From the NCBI GenBank assembly GCA_030433805.1, contig JARUXA010000009.1, forward strand, positions 124,001 through 188,000: 64,000 bases of DNA, in the 5' to 3' direction. Each line of letters begins with the position of its first letter. Positions within the stretch are counted from its first letter, which is position 1. This document shows, in pieces, positions 32,516 through 41,171 of the stretch. The translations under genes and the position numbers were made by a program. This stretch comes from Sphingomonas sp. PsM26. Lineage in GTDB: Bacteria; Pseudomonadota; Alphaproteobacteria; Sphingomonadales; Sphingomonadaceae. Below the pieces are notes generated by a model. That model had not been told where the DNA came from. It was given only the letters and a program-made list of their open reading frames with translations, and ran no database searches.

Positions 32516-34612
32516 TCAGGCGGCCATCATGTCCGCGACCTTGGTCATCAACTGATGCAGCGAGAACGGCTTGGTCAGCAATTCCATCCCCGGTTCGAGA
32601 TGCTTGTCCCCCAGCGCGGCATGTTCGGCATAGCCGGTGATGAACAGCACTTTGAGGTCGGGGCGGAGCAGCCGGGCGATATCCGCGACCTGACGCCCGT
32701 TCATCCCGTTGGGCAGGCCGACGTCGGTGATCAACAGATCGATCCGGGCGCCCGACTGGAGCACCTTCACCCCCGCCGCACCGTCCGCCGCGCCGATCAC
32801 GGTATAGCCGACCTCGTCCAGGATCTCGTCGATGAGATGCCGGATGCTGGCTTCGTCGTCGACCAGCAGGATCGTCCCCCCGGTGGCGTTCGCCACGGTC
32901 GTGCCGGTGGGCGCATCGTCCTGTGGCACCGCTGGCCCCTCATGCTGCGGCAGATAGACGGAGATCGTCGATCCCTTGCCGAGTTCGGACAGGATTCGCA
33001 CCTGTCCGCCCGATTGCCGGGCAAACCCATAGATCATCGACAGCCCAAGACCAGTGCCCTGACCGATCGGCTTGGTGGTGAAGAACGGTTCGAAGGCATG
33101 GTCGATCGTTTCGGCGGACATGCCCGTGCCGGTATCGGTGACGCTTACCCGGACATAGGCTCCGGGTGGCAGGTCATGCTCGAGCGCATCGGCTGCATCC
33201 AGCCAGACATTGGCGGTGTCGATCGTCAGGGCACCGCCATTGGGCATGGCGTCGCGCGCGTTGATGCACAGGTTGAGCAGTGCATTCTCGAACTGGGTCG
33301 GATCGATCATCGTGGTCCACAGGTCGGGCGGGCCGACGACGTTGATCCTGGTCGCGGGGCCGACGGTTCGCCGCACCAGATCCTCCATCCCGGCAATCAG
33401 GCGGTTGATGTCGGTCGGGCGTGGATCGAGCGTCTGGCGGCGGGAAAAGGCGAGCAGGCGTTGCGTCAGCGAGGCTGCGCGGCGGCCGGCATGTTGGGCC
33501 GCGGTGATGAAGCGTTCGACATCGTCGACCCGTCCGCGCGCGATCCGCAGTTCGAGCAATTCCAGATTGCCCATCACCCCGGTCAACAAATTGTTGAAGT
33601 CGTGCGCGATGCCGCCCGTCAGCTGGCCGACGGCTTCCATCTTCTGCGCCTGACGCAGTTGTCCTTCGGCTGCCTCCAGAGCGCGTGCCTGGACCTTCAC
33701 CTCGGTTGCATCGCGCCCGACCGCGATGATCTTGCCGTCGCCCGGACCCGCATTCCATTCGATGTCACGATAGCTTCCATCCTTGTGGCGGTAGCGGTTG
33801 GCGAAGCGCGCAACGACTTCGCCTTCGCTGATGCCGCGCGCGCCCGCGATCGTGTTGTCCAGATCGTCGGGGTGGATGAAGTCGAACAGGGGCCGCCCGA
33901 TCAACTCGGTCCCGGACCAGCCGAGCACGCGCGTCCAGGCCGGATTGACCGCCTCGATCGTGCCGTCGAAGCCAGCGATCAGCATGATGTCCGACGACAA
34001 TTGCCACAACCGGTTCCGGTCGGCGGTGCGTTCGGCGACCTGTTGTTCCAGCGTCGCGTTCAGGTCGAGCAGATCCGCCTGCGCGCGCAGCAACGCCGCG
34101 TCGCTGAGCACGCGGTCGGTCGTCTCGTTGGTCAGGATGAAGAGACCCGCAATATCCCCGTCGCCCTCGAGGATGCGCGAATAGGAAAAGGAGAACCACG
34201 TGTCGGCGGCACCGCGGTCGGTATCGAGCTTCCACGGCAGATCGTTGAACCGCTGGCTGCGTCCGGCGAACGCATCGTCGATGATCGGCTTGGCCTGCTC
34301 CCAGCCGTCCGCCCAGACCTCGTGGAACGGGGAGCCCATCGCCCAGGCGACGCGCGGGCCGAGCAGCGGAATGTACGTCTCGTTGAAGAAGAAACTTAGC
34401 GTGTCCTTTCCCCAGGCAAGAATCATCGATTCGGGCGAATTGAGGATCAGGCTGAGGTTGGACTTGAGAATATCGGGCCATTCCGCCGGCTGGCCGAGCG
34501 GATGATCGGACCAGTCGCGCGCGAGAATCAGGCGCGTCGCCGCACCACCACCCGCGAGGAAGCGCAGGTTCTGCGCCAGCGGCAGAGGGTCCCGAACATC
34601 GATCGTGATCAT
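32516..34612 (-). CDS. Hybrid histidine kinase: PAS - PAS - HisKA - HATPase - REC
   Basis: A 698-residue cytosolic hybrid kinase. The N-terminal sensor (about 20-185) has WPDILKSNLSLILNSPESMILAWG. A coiled coil is followed by a canonical PAS domain (about 210-330: GTIEAVNPAWTRVLGW, FIHPDDL), then HisKA with His in GGIAHDFNNLL. The ATPase contains NLCINARDAMPNGG and GQGTGLGLSMIYGF, and the C-terminal receiver has LLITDVGLPNGMNG as the phospho-Asp site. The class is common in sphingomonads as LOV/PAS hybrid kinases; no LOV cysteine motif (NCRFLQ) is present. Located 60 bp upstream of the phosphatase gene on the same strand. Confidence 0.9.
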   Translation of the reverse strand: MITIDVRDPLPLAQNLRFLAGGGAATRLILARDWSDHPLGQPAEWPDILKSNLSLILNSPESMILAWGKDTLSFFFNETYIPLLGPRVAWAMGSPFHEVWADGWEQAKPIIDDAFAGRSQRFNDLPWKLDTDRGAADTWFSFSYSRILEGDGDIAGLFILTNETTDRVLSDAALLRAQADLLDLNATLEQQVAERTADRNRLWQLSSDIMLIAGFDGTIEAVNPAWTRVLGWSGTELIGRPLFDFIHPDDLDNTIAGARGISEGEVVARFANRYRHKDGSYRDIEWNAGPGDGKIIAVGRDATEVKVQARALEAAEGQLRQAQKMEAVGQLTGGIAHDFNNLLTGVMGNLELLELRIARGRVDDVERFITAAQHAGRRAASLTQRLLAFSRRQTLDPRPTDINRLIAGMEDLVRRTVGPATRINVVGPPDLWTTMIDPTQFENALLNLCINARDAMPNGGALTIDTANVWLDAADALEHDLPPGAYVRVSVTDTGTGMSAETIDHAFEPFFTTKPIGQGTGLGLSMIYGFARQSGGQVRILSELGKGSTISVYLPQHEGPAVPQDDAPTGTTVANATGGTILLVDDEASIRHLIDEILDEVGYTVIGAADGAAGVKVLQSGARIDLLITDVGLPNGMNGRQVADIARLLRPDLKVLFITGYAEHAALGDKHLEPGMELLTKPFSLHQLMTKVADMMAA

Positions 34613-34711
34613 GATACGCTCATACAGACAGGAACAAATGGACGCGCGTTAAAAAAAGCGCGTTTGAACAGGGGCATAGCAGAGGTCGCTGCGATATCCA
34701 CGATGGATGCG

Positions 34712-34740
34712 AAAAGGGGCCCGGATTGCTCCGAGCCCCT
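34712..34740 (-). terminator. Intrinsic terminator of the pnp operon
   Basis: On the minus strand GGGGCTCGG and CCGGGCCCC form a stem around a short loop, followed by TTTT, 26 bp after the pnp stop codon. It ends the long rimP-to-pnp gene string. Confidence 0.85.
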
Positions 34741-34765
34741 CGTCACCAGTCGCTTTCGCGACGGA

Positions 34766-37183
34766 TCAGTCGCGATCGCCCGTCAGGAAAGCCGGCGCGA
34801 ACTCGGGCGCGGGGCCGTCGTCGTCGCTCTGCTTGTCGTTGCGCGGAGCGCGCTCTGCGCCACCGGCACCGCCGCCCGAACCGCCATCACGGCGCGGGCC
34901 ACGACCACCGTCGCCGTCACGACGCGGGCCACGGCCTTCGCCGCGACCGCCGTCACGGCCACCGCCGTCACCACGACCGCCGCCTTCGCTGCGCGGCGGA
35001 CGACCACCGTCCCCATCGCGACGCGGGCCACGATCGCCACGGCCTTCACCGCGCGGACGCTCTTCGCGTGCCGGACGGGTGTCTTCGATCTCGGCACCGG
35101 TTTCCTGGTCGACGACGCGCATCGACAGGCGAACCTTGCCGCGCGGATCGATCTCGAGGACCTTGACCTTGACGTCCTGGCCTTCGCTCAGGGCATCGCT
35201 GACCTTCTCGACGCGCTCGTTCTTGATTTCGGACACGTGGACGAGACCGTCCTTGCCACCCATGAAGTTCACGAACGCCCCGAAATCGACGAGGTTGACG
35301 ACCTTGCCGTCATAGATCTTGCCGACTTCGGCTTCCTCGACGATGCCCTTGATCCACTTGATCGCGGCTTCGATCTGAGCGGTGTCGGACGAGCTGATCT
35401 TGATCAGGCCCTCGTCGTCGATGTCGACCTTGGCGCCGGTCTGCGCGACGATCTCGCGGATCACCTTGCCGCCGGTGCCGATCACTTCACGGATCTTCGA
35501 CTTGTCGATCTGCAGCGTCTCGATCCGCGGCGCGTGCGCCGACAGCTCGGTACGCGTCGAATCGAGCGCCTTGTTCATTTCGCCGAGGATATGCGCACGG
35601 CCTTCCTTGGCCTGCGCCAAAGCGACACGCATGATCTCGTCGGTGATGCCGGCGATCTTGATGTCCATCTGCATCGTGGTGATGCCGGCCTCGGTCCCTG
35701 CGACCTTGAAGTCCATGTCGCCGAGGTGATCCTCGTCGCCAAGGATGTCCGAGAGAACCGCAAAGTCCTTGCCCTCGAGGATCAGGCCCATCGCGATGCC
35801 CGACACCGGACGCTTGAGCGGAACGCCCGCGTCCATCATCGACAGCGAACCGCCGCAGACCGTCGCCATCGACGAGGAGCCGTTGCTCTCGGTGATGTCC
35901 GACAGGACGCGGATCGTGTACGGGAATTCGTCCTTCGACGGCAGCACCGGATGCAGCGCGCGCCAGGCGAGCTTGCCGTGGCCGACTTCACGACGGCCCG
36001 GCGCACCGAAGCGGCCGACTTCACCGACCGAATAGGGCGGGAAGTTATAGTGAAGCATAAAGTTCTCGTACGACAGGCCGGTCAGACCGTCGATCATCTG
36101 CTCTGCGTCCTTGGTGCCGAGCGTGGTCGTGCAGATCGCCTGCGTCTCACCGCGGGTGAACAGTGCCGAACCATGCGCGCGCGGCAGGAAGTGCACCATC
36201 GCTTCGATCGGACGGATCTGCGTGGTGGTGCGGCCGTCGATACGCGTGCCATCCTTGAGGATCGCGCCACGGACGATCTCGCCCTCGAGCTTCTTGACGA
36301 GCTTGCCCGCTGCCATCTGGTCCTGCGGGGCTGCATCGGCGAACGCCTCGCGTGCCTTGGCACGGACTTCGTACAGCATCGTCGAACGCTTCGACTTGTC
36401 GGTCACCTTATAGGCGGCGGCAATGTCAGCACCGACGAGCTTGCGCAGCTTGTCCTTGGCGGCGGTCAGATCGCTCTGCGCCGGCATTTCCCACGGATCC
36501 TTGGCAGCCTGTTCGGCCAGATCGATGATCAGGTTGGCGGCTTCGCGGCACGCCTTGTGCGCGAACTGGACCGCGCCGAGCATGACCTCTTCCGAAAGCT
36601 CCTTGGCTTCGGATTCGACCATCATCACGGCATCGCCGGTCGCGGCGACGACGAGATCGAGCTCGCCCGCCTTGATCTGCTCGACGGTCGGGTTGAGGAT
36701 GTACTCACCGTCGATGTAGCCGACGCGTGCTGCGCCGATCGGGCCCATGAACGGAACGCCCGAGATGGTCAGCGCAGCCGATGCTGCGACCATCGCCAGC
36801 ATGTCCGGCTCGTTCTCGCCGTCATAGCTGAGAACCTGGCAGATCACGTTGATCTCGTTGTAGAACCCTTCCGGGAACAACGGGCGGATCGGGCGGTCGA
36901 TCAGGCGGCTGGTCAGCGTTTCCTTTTCGGTCGCACCGCGCTCACGCTTGAAGAAGCCACCGGGGATACGGCCGGCAGCCGAATATTTTTCCTGATAGTG
37001 AACGGTCAGCGGGAAGAAGTCCTGGCCTTCCTTCACCGACTTGGCGGCGGTCACGGCGCAGAGCACCACGGTCTCGCCGAGCGTTGCCATCACGGCGCCG
37101 TCAGCCTGGCGCGCGACGCGGCCGGTTTCCAGCGTCAGCGTCTTGCCACCCCATTGGGTGGTTACGGTCTTGGTATCGAACAT
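34766..37183 (-). CDS. pnp: Polyribonucleotide nucleotidyltransferase with RGG-rich tail
   Basis: PNPase, 805 residues, the 3'-5' phosphorolytic exoribonuclease of the degradosome. Two RNase PH-like domains are visible; the second has the catalytic-region segment [13 protein letters not shown] near 525. A KH domain ([22 protein letters not shown], about 555) and an S1 domain ([20 protein letters not shown], about 625) follow. After S1 there is a long Arg/Gly/Asp-rich tail (about residues 715-805, repeated [10 protein letters not shown] units), longer than the E. coli C-terminus; such basic tails often bind RNA or RNase E. Last gene of the translation operon, with a terminator after it. Confidence 0.97.
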   Translation of the reverse strand: MFDTKTVTTQWGGKTLTLETGRVARQADGAVMATLGETVVLCAVTAAKSVKEGQDFFPLTVHYQEKYSAAGRIPGGFFKRERGATEKETLTSRLIDRPIRPLFPEGFYNEINVICQVLSYDGENEPDMLAMVAASAALTISGVPFMGPIGAARVGYIDGEYILNPTVEQIKAGELDLVVAATGDAVMMVESEAKELSEEVMLGAVQFAHKACREAANLIIDLAEQAAKDPWEMPAQSDLTAAKDKLRKLVGADIAAAYKVTDKSKRSTMLYEVRAKAREAFADAAPQDQMAAGKLVKKLEGEIVRGAILKDGTRIDGRTTTQIRPIEAMVHFLPRAHGSALFTRGETQAICTTTLGTKDAEQMIDGLTGLSYENFMLHYNFPPYSVGEVGRFGAPGRREVGHGKLAWRALHPVLPSKDEFPYTIRVLSDITESNGSSSMATVCGGSLSMMDAGVPLKRPVSGIAMGLILEGKDFAVLSDILGDEDHLGDMDFKVAGTEAGITTMQMDIKIAGITDEIMRVALAQAKEGRAHILGEMNKALDSTRTELSAHAPRIETLQIDKSKIREVIGTGGKVIREIVAQTGAKVDIDDEGLIKISSSDTAQIEAAIKWIKGIVEEAEVGKIYDGKVVNLVDFGAFVNFMGGKDGLVHVSEIKNERVEKVSDALSEGQDVKVKVLEIDPRGKVRLSMRVVDQETGAEIEDTRPAREERPRGEGRGDRGPRRDGDGGRPPRSEGGGRGDGGGRDGGRGEGRGPRRDGDGGRGPRRDGGSGGGAGGAERAPRNDKQSDDDGPAPEFAPAFLTGDRD

Positions 37184-37305
37184 GCTTTTTCCTTCAACAC
37201 CGCCGGCCGGATGCCGACGGGGCCACTGTGCGGACTAACCGGTCCGCGCGGTCTGGAGCGCTTGATCGCTCCCGACGGAAGGGCCGAATTGCCGTTCCCT
37301 CTGCA

Positions 37306-37332
37306 CTTCCCCGGCTTTAGGCCGGGGTCCAG
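37306..37332. repeat. CCCCGG..CCGGGG hairpin repeat between rpsO and pnp
   Basis: CTTCCCCGGCTTTAGGCCGG and adjoining bases match the hairpin family found four times at 63417-63753. It lies in the 248-bp rpsO-pnp spacer and could form a hairpin in the leader of pnp, where E. coli has an RNase III-cleaved regulatory stem. Confidence 0.6.
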
Positions 37333-37398
37333 GTGCGCAACGTCGCTTAAAGGGCCGCTGCGCCCGAACTTGTTATGCCCGATGTCGGGCCTGAATGC

Positions 37399-37428
37399 CA
37401 AAAGGGGCGACCTTTCGGCCGCCCCCCG
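37399..37428 (-). terminator. Intrinsic terminator after rpsO
   Basis: On the minus strand a GGGGCGGCC stem with a GAAA tetraloop pairs with GGTCGCCCC and is followed by TTTT, directly after the rpsO stop. It separates rpsO from pnp, so pnp may also have its own promoter. Confidence 0.85.
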
Positions 37429-37431
37429 GTG

Positions 37432-37701
37432 TTACTTGCGAAGACCGAGCTTCGCGATCAGGTCGAGATACCGCTGACCGTCCTTGTGACGGAGATAGTC
37501 GAGCAGCGAACGCCGCTTGTTGACCATCATCAGCAGACCGCGACGCGAATGGTTGTCCTTCTTGTGGCCCTTGAAGTGCTCGGTCAGGTTGCGAATGCGC
37601 TCGGTGAGGATCGCGACCTGGACTTCGGGGCTGCCGGTGTCGCCTTCGACGCGGCCATGTTCCTTGACGAGCGCGTCCTTGCGCTCTGCAGTGATCGTCA
37701 T
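37432..37701 (-). CDS. rpsO: 30S ribosomal protein S15
   Basis: Full-length S15 (89 residues). [36 protein letters not shown] at the N-terminus and [25 protein letters not shown] are nearly universal for the family. It binds the 16S rRNA central domain early in 30S assembly. It lies 21 bp after truB and before pnp, the standard order. GAAGGAAG precedes the ATG. Confidence 0.98.
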   Translation of the reverse strand: MTITAERKDALVKEHGRVEGDTGSPEVQVAILTERIRNLTEHFKGHKKDNHSRRGLLMMVNKRRSLLDYLRHKDGQRYLDLIAKLGLRK

Positions 37702-37722
37702 TTCAGTCTTCCTTCGACATCG

Positions 37723-38751
37723 TCACAGGTTGAAGCCACGAACGACGCGGACCTCGCGGTCCTGAACCTCCACCAGAGCAACCGGACTGTCGTCCAATGT
37801 TGCAAAGTAGGGGCCATCGTCTGCGGCGATCCCGACCAACACCCGCCCCTGTCGGAGCAGCCCTGCCTGATCGGGGGTGAGGGATAGAGCCGGGATGTCG
37901 TCCAGCCCCGCCCTCAACGGCAGGAGATTGTGTTCAAGGGTGCGCGCTTGGCCGAATTCGGCCAGTTTGTCCAGCGATATCGCGCTGGACAGGTCGAACG
38001 GCCCGGCCTTGGTGCGGCGGAGCATCGTGACATGCCCGACCGTGCCGAGCGCGATCGCGATGTCGCGCGCGAGGGAACGGATGTAGGTGCCCTTGGAGAC
38101 GTGCGCGGTGAGGGTGACGTCGCTCAATTCCTCCCCCGGCGGGGGAGGGGGACCACCAGCCTCCTTCAGGCTGGTGGTGGAGGGGGCGTCGCTGGCCGCA
38201 GCGCGTGGGGCTACCCCTCCACCATTCGCTGAAGACGCGAATGGTCCCCCTCCCCGTGCCGGGGAGGAATGGAGGGCGTGAATGGTGACTTTGCGGCTCG
38301 CCAGCACCACTTCCTCGCCAGCGCGGGCGCGATCATAGGCGCGTTCGCCATCGACCTTGAGCGCGGAGTAGATCGGCGGCACCTGCTCGATCGGCCCGGT
38401 GAACTGCGCCAGCACCGCCTCGACTGCGGCGCGGGTCGGCCGCACGTCGGACGTCGCGATGACTTTGCCCTCGAGGTCGAGGGTGTCGGTCTGCGCACCG
38501 AACCGAACCGTGAAGTCGTAGATCTTGTCGCTGTCGAGCATCCGCCCGGCGAGCTTGGTCGCCTCGCCCAGCGCGATCGGCAGCACGCCAGTCGCGAGCG
38601 GGTCGAGCGTGCCGCCGTGGCCGACCTTGATCCCGCGCTTGCTCGCGTCATAGCCCGCCGCGCGCAGCGCGCGCTTGACCGCGGTGACGCCGTCGGTCGA
38701 CCCCAGCCCGAGCGGCTTGTCGAGGATCAGCCAGCCGTTGATGCCCTTCAC
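37723..38751 (-). CDS. truB: tRNA pseudouridine-55 synthase TruB with an in-frame repeat insertion
   Basis: TruB (342 residues) makes Psi55 in tRNAs. GTG 38751 is the start (KGINGWLILDKPLG follows) and overlaps the upstream protease stop as GTGA. Catalytic Asp50 lies in GHGGTLDPLATG; the second core motif is HVSKGTYIRSLARDI (218-232). Between TIHALHSS and EELSDVTLTAHVSK, where other TruB proteins go directly from one strand to the next, about 46 Gly/Pro/Ala/Ser-rich residues (162-207) are encoded by a palindromic repeat at 38128-38269. The reading frame stays open, so the protein is probably functional with a surface loop. The frame upstream of 38751 is open but is only the shadow of the M50 gene. 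Confidence 0.94.
   Translation of the reverse strand: MKGINGWLILDKPLGLGSTDGVTAVKRALRAAGYDASKRGIKVGHGGTLDPLATGVLPIALGEATKLAGRMLDSDKIYDFTVRFGAQTDTLDLEGKVIATSDVRPTRAAVEAVLAQFTGPIEQVPPIYSALKVDGERAYDRARAGEEVVLASRKVTIHALHSSPARGGGPFASSANGGGVAPRAAASDAPSTTSLKEAGGPPPPPGEELSDVTLTAHVSKGTYIRSLARDIAIALGTVGHVTMLRRTKAGPFDLSSAISLDKLAEFGQARTLEHNLLPLRAGLDDIPALSLTPDQAGLLRQGRVLVGIAADDGPYFATLDDSPVALVEVQDREVRVVRGFNL
38128..38269. repeat. Palindromic repeat inserted inside truB
   Basis: About 142 bp with outer arms of some 27 bp (TTCCTCCCCCGGCGGGGGAG / CTCCCCGTGCCGGGGAGGAA and flanks ending GGACCA/TGGTCC). Two internal hairpins nest inside: ACCAGCC..GGCTGGT and ACCATTCGC..GCGAATGGT. It is related in style to the CCCCTCCC intergenic elements of this window, yet it sits inside a coding sequence without breaking the frame. 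Confidence 0.9.
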
Positions 38752-39452
38752 AACCCACCCAGTTGCGCGAAACCGAGGAAGAAGTCCGCGACCGCGCTCG
38801 CGATCGGGCCGATCACGCGGCGGACGATATCGGCCTGCGGGCTGATCATCGGCAGCACGAACAGCAGGAACAGCAGCAGCGGGAAACCGAAGCGCGCGAG
38901 CTTGGAATAGTGGATCGCGGCGGCGCGCGGCAGTAACCCCTGCACGACATGCCCGCCATCGAACGGCGGCAGCGGGATCAGGTTGAAGACGCCGAGGGAC
39001 ACGTTGACCCACACGAAGCCGTACAGGCTGTCGAACACGAACCCCGCGACTGTATGCGGCGCTCCCTGTGCCGGGATCCCGCCGTGCAGCCCGACGAATG
39101 CGCCGAGCGACAATGCGGCAAACGTCGCCAAAACGAAATTGATCGCTGGCCCGGCCAGCGCCACTAGCATCATATCGCGGCGCGGGTTGCGCAGCCGCGT
39201 CGCATCGAGGGGAACGGGCTTCGCCCAGCCGAAGACTGGCGCATGCGCGATCGCAAGCACCATAGGGAGCACGACCGTACCAATCGGGTCGACGTGGCGG
39301 ATCGGGTTGAGCGTCAGCCGCCCGAGCCGGTCCGCGGTCGGATCACCGAAGATCCGCGCGACATAGCCGTGCGCGACTTCGTGGAAGACGATCGCGACGA
39401 CGAGGGGGATGAGCCACACCGCGATGGGGTAGGGGAGGTTAGGGTCGGTCAT
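38748..39452 (-). CDS. Site-2 protease family (M50) membrane metalloprotease
   Basis: A 234-residue intramembrane metalloprotease with about five or six hydrophobic segments. Zinc motif HEVAH is at 24-28 and the second motif NLIPLPPFDGGHV carries Asp165. It belongs to the compact YwhC/rhomboid-like S2P group without PDZ domain, not the RseP type. It is coupled to truB by a GTGA overlap and follows tdk by 15 bp. Its substrate is unknown. Confidence 0.92.
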   Translation of the reverse strand: MTDPNLPYPIAVWLIPLVVAIVFHEVAHGYVARIFGDPTADRLGRLTLNPIRHVDPIGTVVLPMVLAIAHAPVFGWAKPVPLDATRLRNPRRDMMLVALAGPAINFVLATFAALSLGAFVGLHGGIPAQGAPHTVAGFVFDSLYGFVWVNVSLGVFNLIPLPPFDGGHVVQGLLPRAAAIHYSKLARFGFPLLLFLLFVLPMISPQADIVRRVIGPIASAVADFFLGFAQLGGL

Positions 39453-39467
39453 TCGGGTCCGTTCGGA

Positions 39468-40046
39468 TCAGCAGGCGGCAAGCGCTTCCCGGAAATGGCG
39501 ACGACATAGCGCGATGTACAGGTCGTTCCCGCCGATCTCGGTCTGCGCACCTTCGGCGATCGCGCGGCCGCTCGCGTCCATCCGCAGGTTCATCGTCGCC
39601 TTGCGTCCGCACGCGCAGACCGATTTGATCTCGATCAGCGTATCCGCGATCGCAAGCAACCGCGCCGATCCCTCGAACAGCGCGCCGAGGAAATCGGTGC
39701 GCAGGCCATAGGCAAGCACCGGGATGCCGTGATCATCGGCGAGCGCGGCAAGCTGATCGACCTGTCCTGCAGTGAGGAACTGCGCCTCGTCGACGAGCAC
39801 GCAGGCGGGGGGTATCTCGCCCTCGCGCACCACCGTGGCGACCAGATCGGTATCGCGCTCGAACGCGATCGCATCGGCGGCGAGCCCGATCCGCGAGGTG
39901 ATCATGCCCGCGGCGAAGCGATCATCGATCGCCGCGGTCAGCAGCACGGTGCGCATCCCGCGCTCGCGATAGTTGAAATCGGCCTGCAGCAAGTTGGTCG
40001 ATTTGCCCGCGTTCATGGAGGCGTAGTAGAAATAGAGCTTGGCCAT
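39468..40046 (-). CDS. tdk: Thymidine kinase
   Basis: A 192-residue type II thymidine kinase of the salvage pathway. P-loop SMNAGKST is at 10-17, catalytic Glu87 in LVDEAQF, and a zinc-ribbon pair C144xC146 with C181xxH184. The length is standard. ATG 40046 overlaps the stop of the upstream VapC-like gene (ATGA). A longer open frame upstream is the shadow of that gene. Confidence 0.95.
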   Translation of the reverse strand: MAKLYFYYASMNAGKSTNLLQADFNYRERGMRTVLLTAAIDDRFAAGMITSRIGLAADAIAFERDTDLVATVVREGEIPPACVLVDEAQFLTAGQVDQLAALADDHGIPVLAYGLRTDFLGALFEGSARLLAIADTLIEIKSVCACGRKATMNLRMDASGRAIAEGAQTEIGGNDLYIALCRRHFREALAAC

Positions 40047-40438
40047 CAGGAAAGCGTCTCGATTACGATGGGGGTATCGGGGCCAGCCTCGGCGACGATG
40101 CCGCGATCGAATGTCGCGAACGTTTCCGCCACACCGCGCCCGGCGATCAAATGGATCATGTCTGCCCAATCGGCCCCGGTACGGTAGCGTTCGATCGCCC
40201 AGCCGATCCCGTCGCGATCCGCGGTGTGGACGGTCTCGATCATCAGAATGGTGCGGAGCGCTTCACTGACGACAGCGCGATCCAGCCGCAAGCGTTTGCT
40301 CAATACCCAGCCGAGTTCGATCCAGACCGTGGTTGTGATCCATACGGGCTGACCGATCAGTGCTACTGCCAATGCATATTGCTGATCGTCATCTGCAAGG
40401 ATCAGCCGCGCCAGGACGTTGGTGTCGAGCGCCCTCAC
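40046..40438 (-). CDS. vapC: PIN-domain toxin (VapC-like)
   Basis: A 130-residue PIN-domain ribonuclease. The acidic active-site residues are visible: Asp5 (MRALDTNV), Glu41 (WIELGWVL), Asp93 (WADMIHL) and Asp111 (ATFDRG). VapC toxins cleave initiator tRNA or rRNA. The gene overlaps the AbrB-type antitoxin upstream and tdk downstream, each by ATGA, so toxin and thymidine kinase are cotranslated. Confidence 0.9.
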   Translation of the reverse strand: MRALDTNVLARLILADDDQQYALAVALIGQPVWITTTVWIELGWVLSKRLRLDRAVVSEALRTILMIETVHTADRDGIGWAIERYRTGADWADMIHLIAGRGVAETFATFDRGIVAEAGPDTPIVIETLS

Positions 40439-40698
40439 AGGTCGTCGTCGTCGTCATTCGGGGACCAGTTCAGCTCCTCCAGCGGAAGGGGTGCGCCCTC
40501 GTGGCGATGGATGGTCCGTAATCGTGCAACCGCTGCTTGGACGGTCAGGGTGTTGGGCACGGAGCGCCTGCGCAAAAGGATGCCGTCTCCCGTCTCGATC
40601 ACGTCGAGATCGGTCCCGGGTTGCCAGCCCAAACGGTCTCGTGTCGCCTTAGGCACGACAACCTGACCCTTTTCCGAGATGCGTGTTTGCGCGTTCAT
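40435..40698 (-). CDS. vapB: AbrB/MazE-type antitoxin (VapB-like)
   Basis: An 87-residue antitoxin. The N-terminal AbrB swapped-hairpin DNA-binding domain (ISEKGQVVVPKATRDRLGW, about 7-25) is followed by an acidic C-terminal toxin-binding tail (EELNWSPNDDDDDL). ATG 40698 is the only good start; an open frame upstream is unrelated. A perfect 11-bp inverted repeat overlaps the start codon and leaves no room for a Shine-Dalgarno sequence, so autoregulation and perhaps leaderless translation are likely. Confidence 0.9.
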   Translation of the reverse strand: MNAQTRISEKGQVVVPKATRDRLGWQPGTDLDVIETGDGILLRRRSVPNTLTVQAAVARLRTIHRHEGAPLPLEELNWSPNDDDDDL

Positions 40699-40723
40699 TA
40701 CGGTAAGATGTGTCTTACCGTAA
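40698..40723. promoter_or_regulatory. Operator palindrome at the vapB start
   Basis: TTACGGTAAGA (40698-40708), TGTG spacer, TCTTACCGTAA (40713-40723): perfect 11-bp arms ending on the first base of the vapB ATG. It fits an autoregulatory operator for the AbrB-type antitoxin. Confidence 0.75.
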
Positions 40724-40729
40724 CGGCTG

Positions 40730-41131
40730 TCAATCGTCGGGTCTTTCGCCGAGGTCCCGTGCAACTTCGGGCTTGCGCAGTAATGTGTCGATATGGCTGC
40801 CCTCGTCGAAGCTTTCGTCCGCCAGGAACTTGAGCTTCGCGGCATATTTCATCTGTACGCGGGATGCGACCTCGCGCTGGAGATAGGCGGTGTTGGTGCG
40901 CAGTGCCTTCAGCACCGCTTCCTCGTCCTTGCCGAGCAGCGGCTTCATGAACACCGTGGCATGCCGCAAGTCGGGCGACATACGGACTTCGGTGATCGTG
41001 ACGGTGTGCTTCGCCAACACGGGATCATGGACGTCGCCACGCGCGAGGATATCGCTCAGCGTGTGTCGCATCTGTTCGCCGACGCGGAGCAGGCGGACCG
41101 AGCGGGTTTCTGGGGTATCTGTGGGGCGCAT
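40730..41131 (-). CDS. rbfA: Ribosome-binding factor A
   Basis: A 133-residue RbfA, a KH-like 30S maturation factor that acts on the 16S 5' region. Typical segments are [33 protein letters not shown] and [26 protein letters not shown]. It follows infB, as usual, after a 40-bp spacer filled by a small palindrome. Confidence 0.96.
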   Translation of the reverse strand: MRPTDTPETRSVRLLRVGEQMRHTLSDILARGDVHDPVLAKHTVTITEVRMSPDLRHATVFMKPLLGKDEEAVLKALRTNTAYLQREVASRVQMKYAAKLKFLADESFDEGSHIDTLLRKPEVARDLGERPDD

Positions 41132-41138
41132 CTTACTT

Positions 41139-41166
41139 CCTCCCCTCCCGCACGCGGGAGGGGGAG
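41139..41166. repeat. CCCCTCCC-type hairpin between infB and rbfA
   Basis: CCCCTCCCGC and its near-complement GCGGGAGGGG form a compact hairpin in the infB-rbfA spacer. It shares the core of the larger repeats at 2669, 8869, 44807 and 53412 and of the truB insert. Confidence 0.7.
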
Positions 41167-41171
41167 CAGTC

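Noticed and set aside
32516-34612. Possible LOV photoreceptor kinase
   Set aside because: The PAS domains lack the flavin-binding cysteine motif (NCRFLQ), so a flavin light sensor is not supported.
34502-37477. 991-residue plus-strand frame opposite pnp
   Set aside because: Antisense shadow of pnp; pnp has full domain evidence on the minus strand.
38128-38269. Idea that truB is broken by the repeat (pseudogene)
   Set aside because: The frame remains open through the insert and all motifs on both sides are intact, so it is kept as a functional gene with an extra loop.
38752-39012. Upstream extension of truB
   Set aside because: Arg/Pro-rich shadow of the M50 protease gene; TruB homology starts at the GTG 38751.
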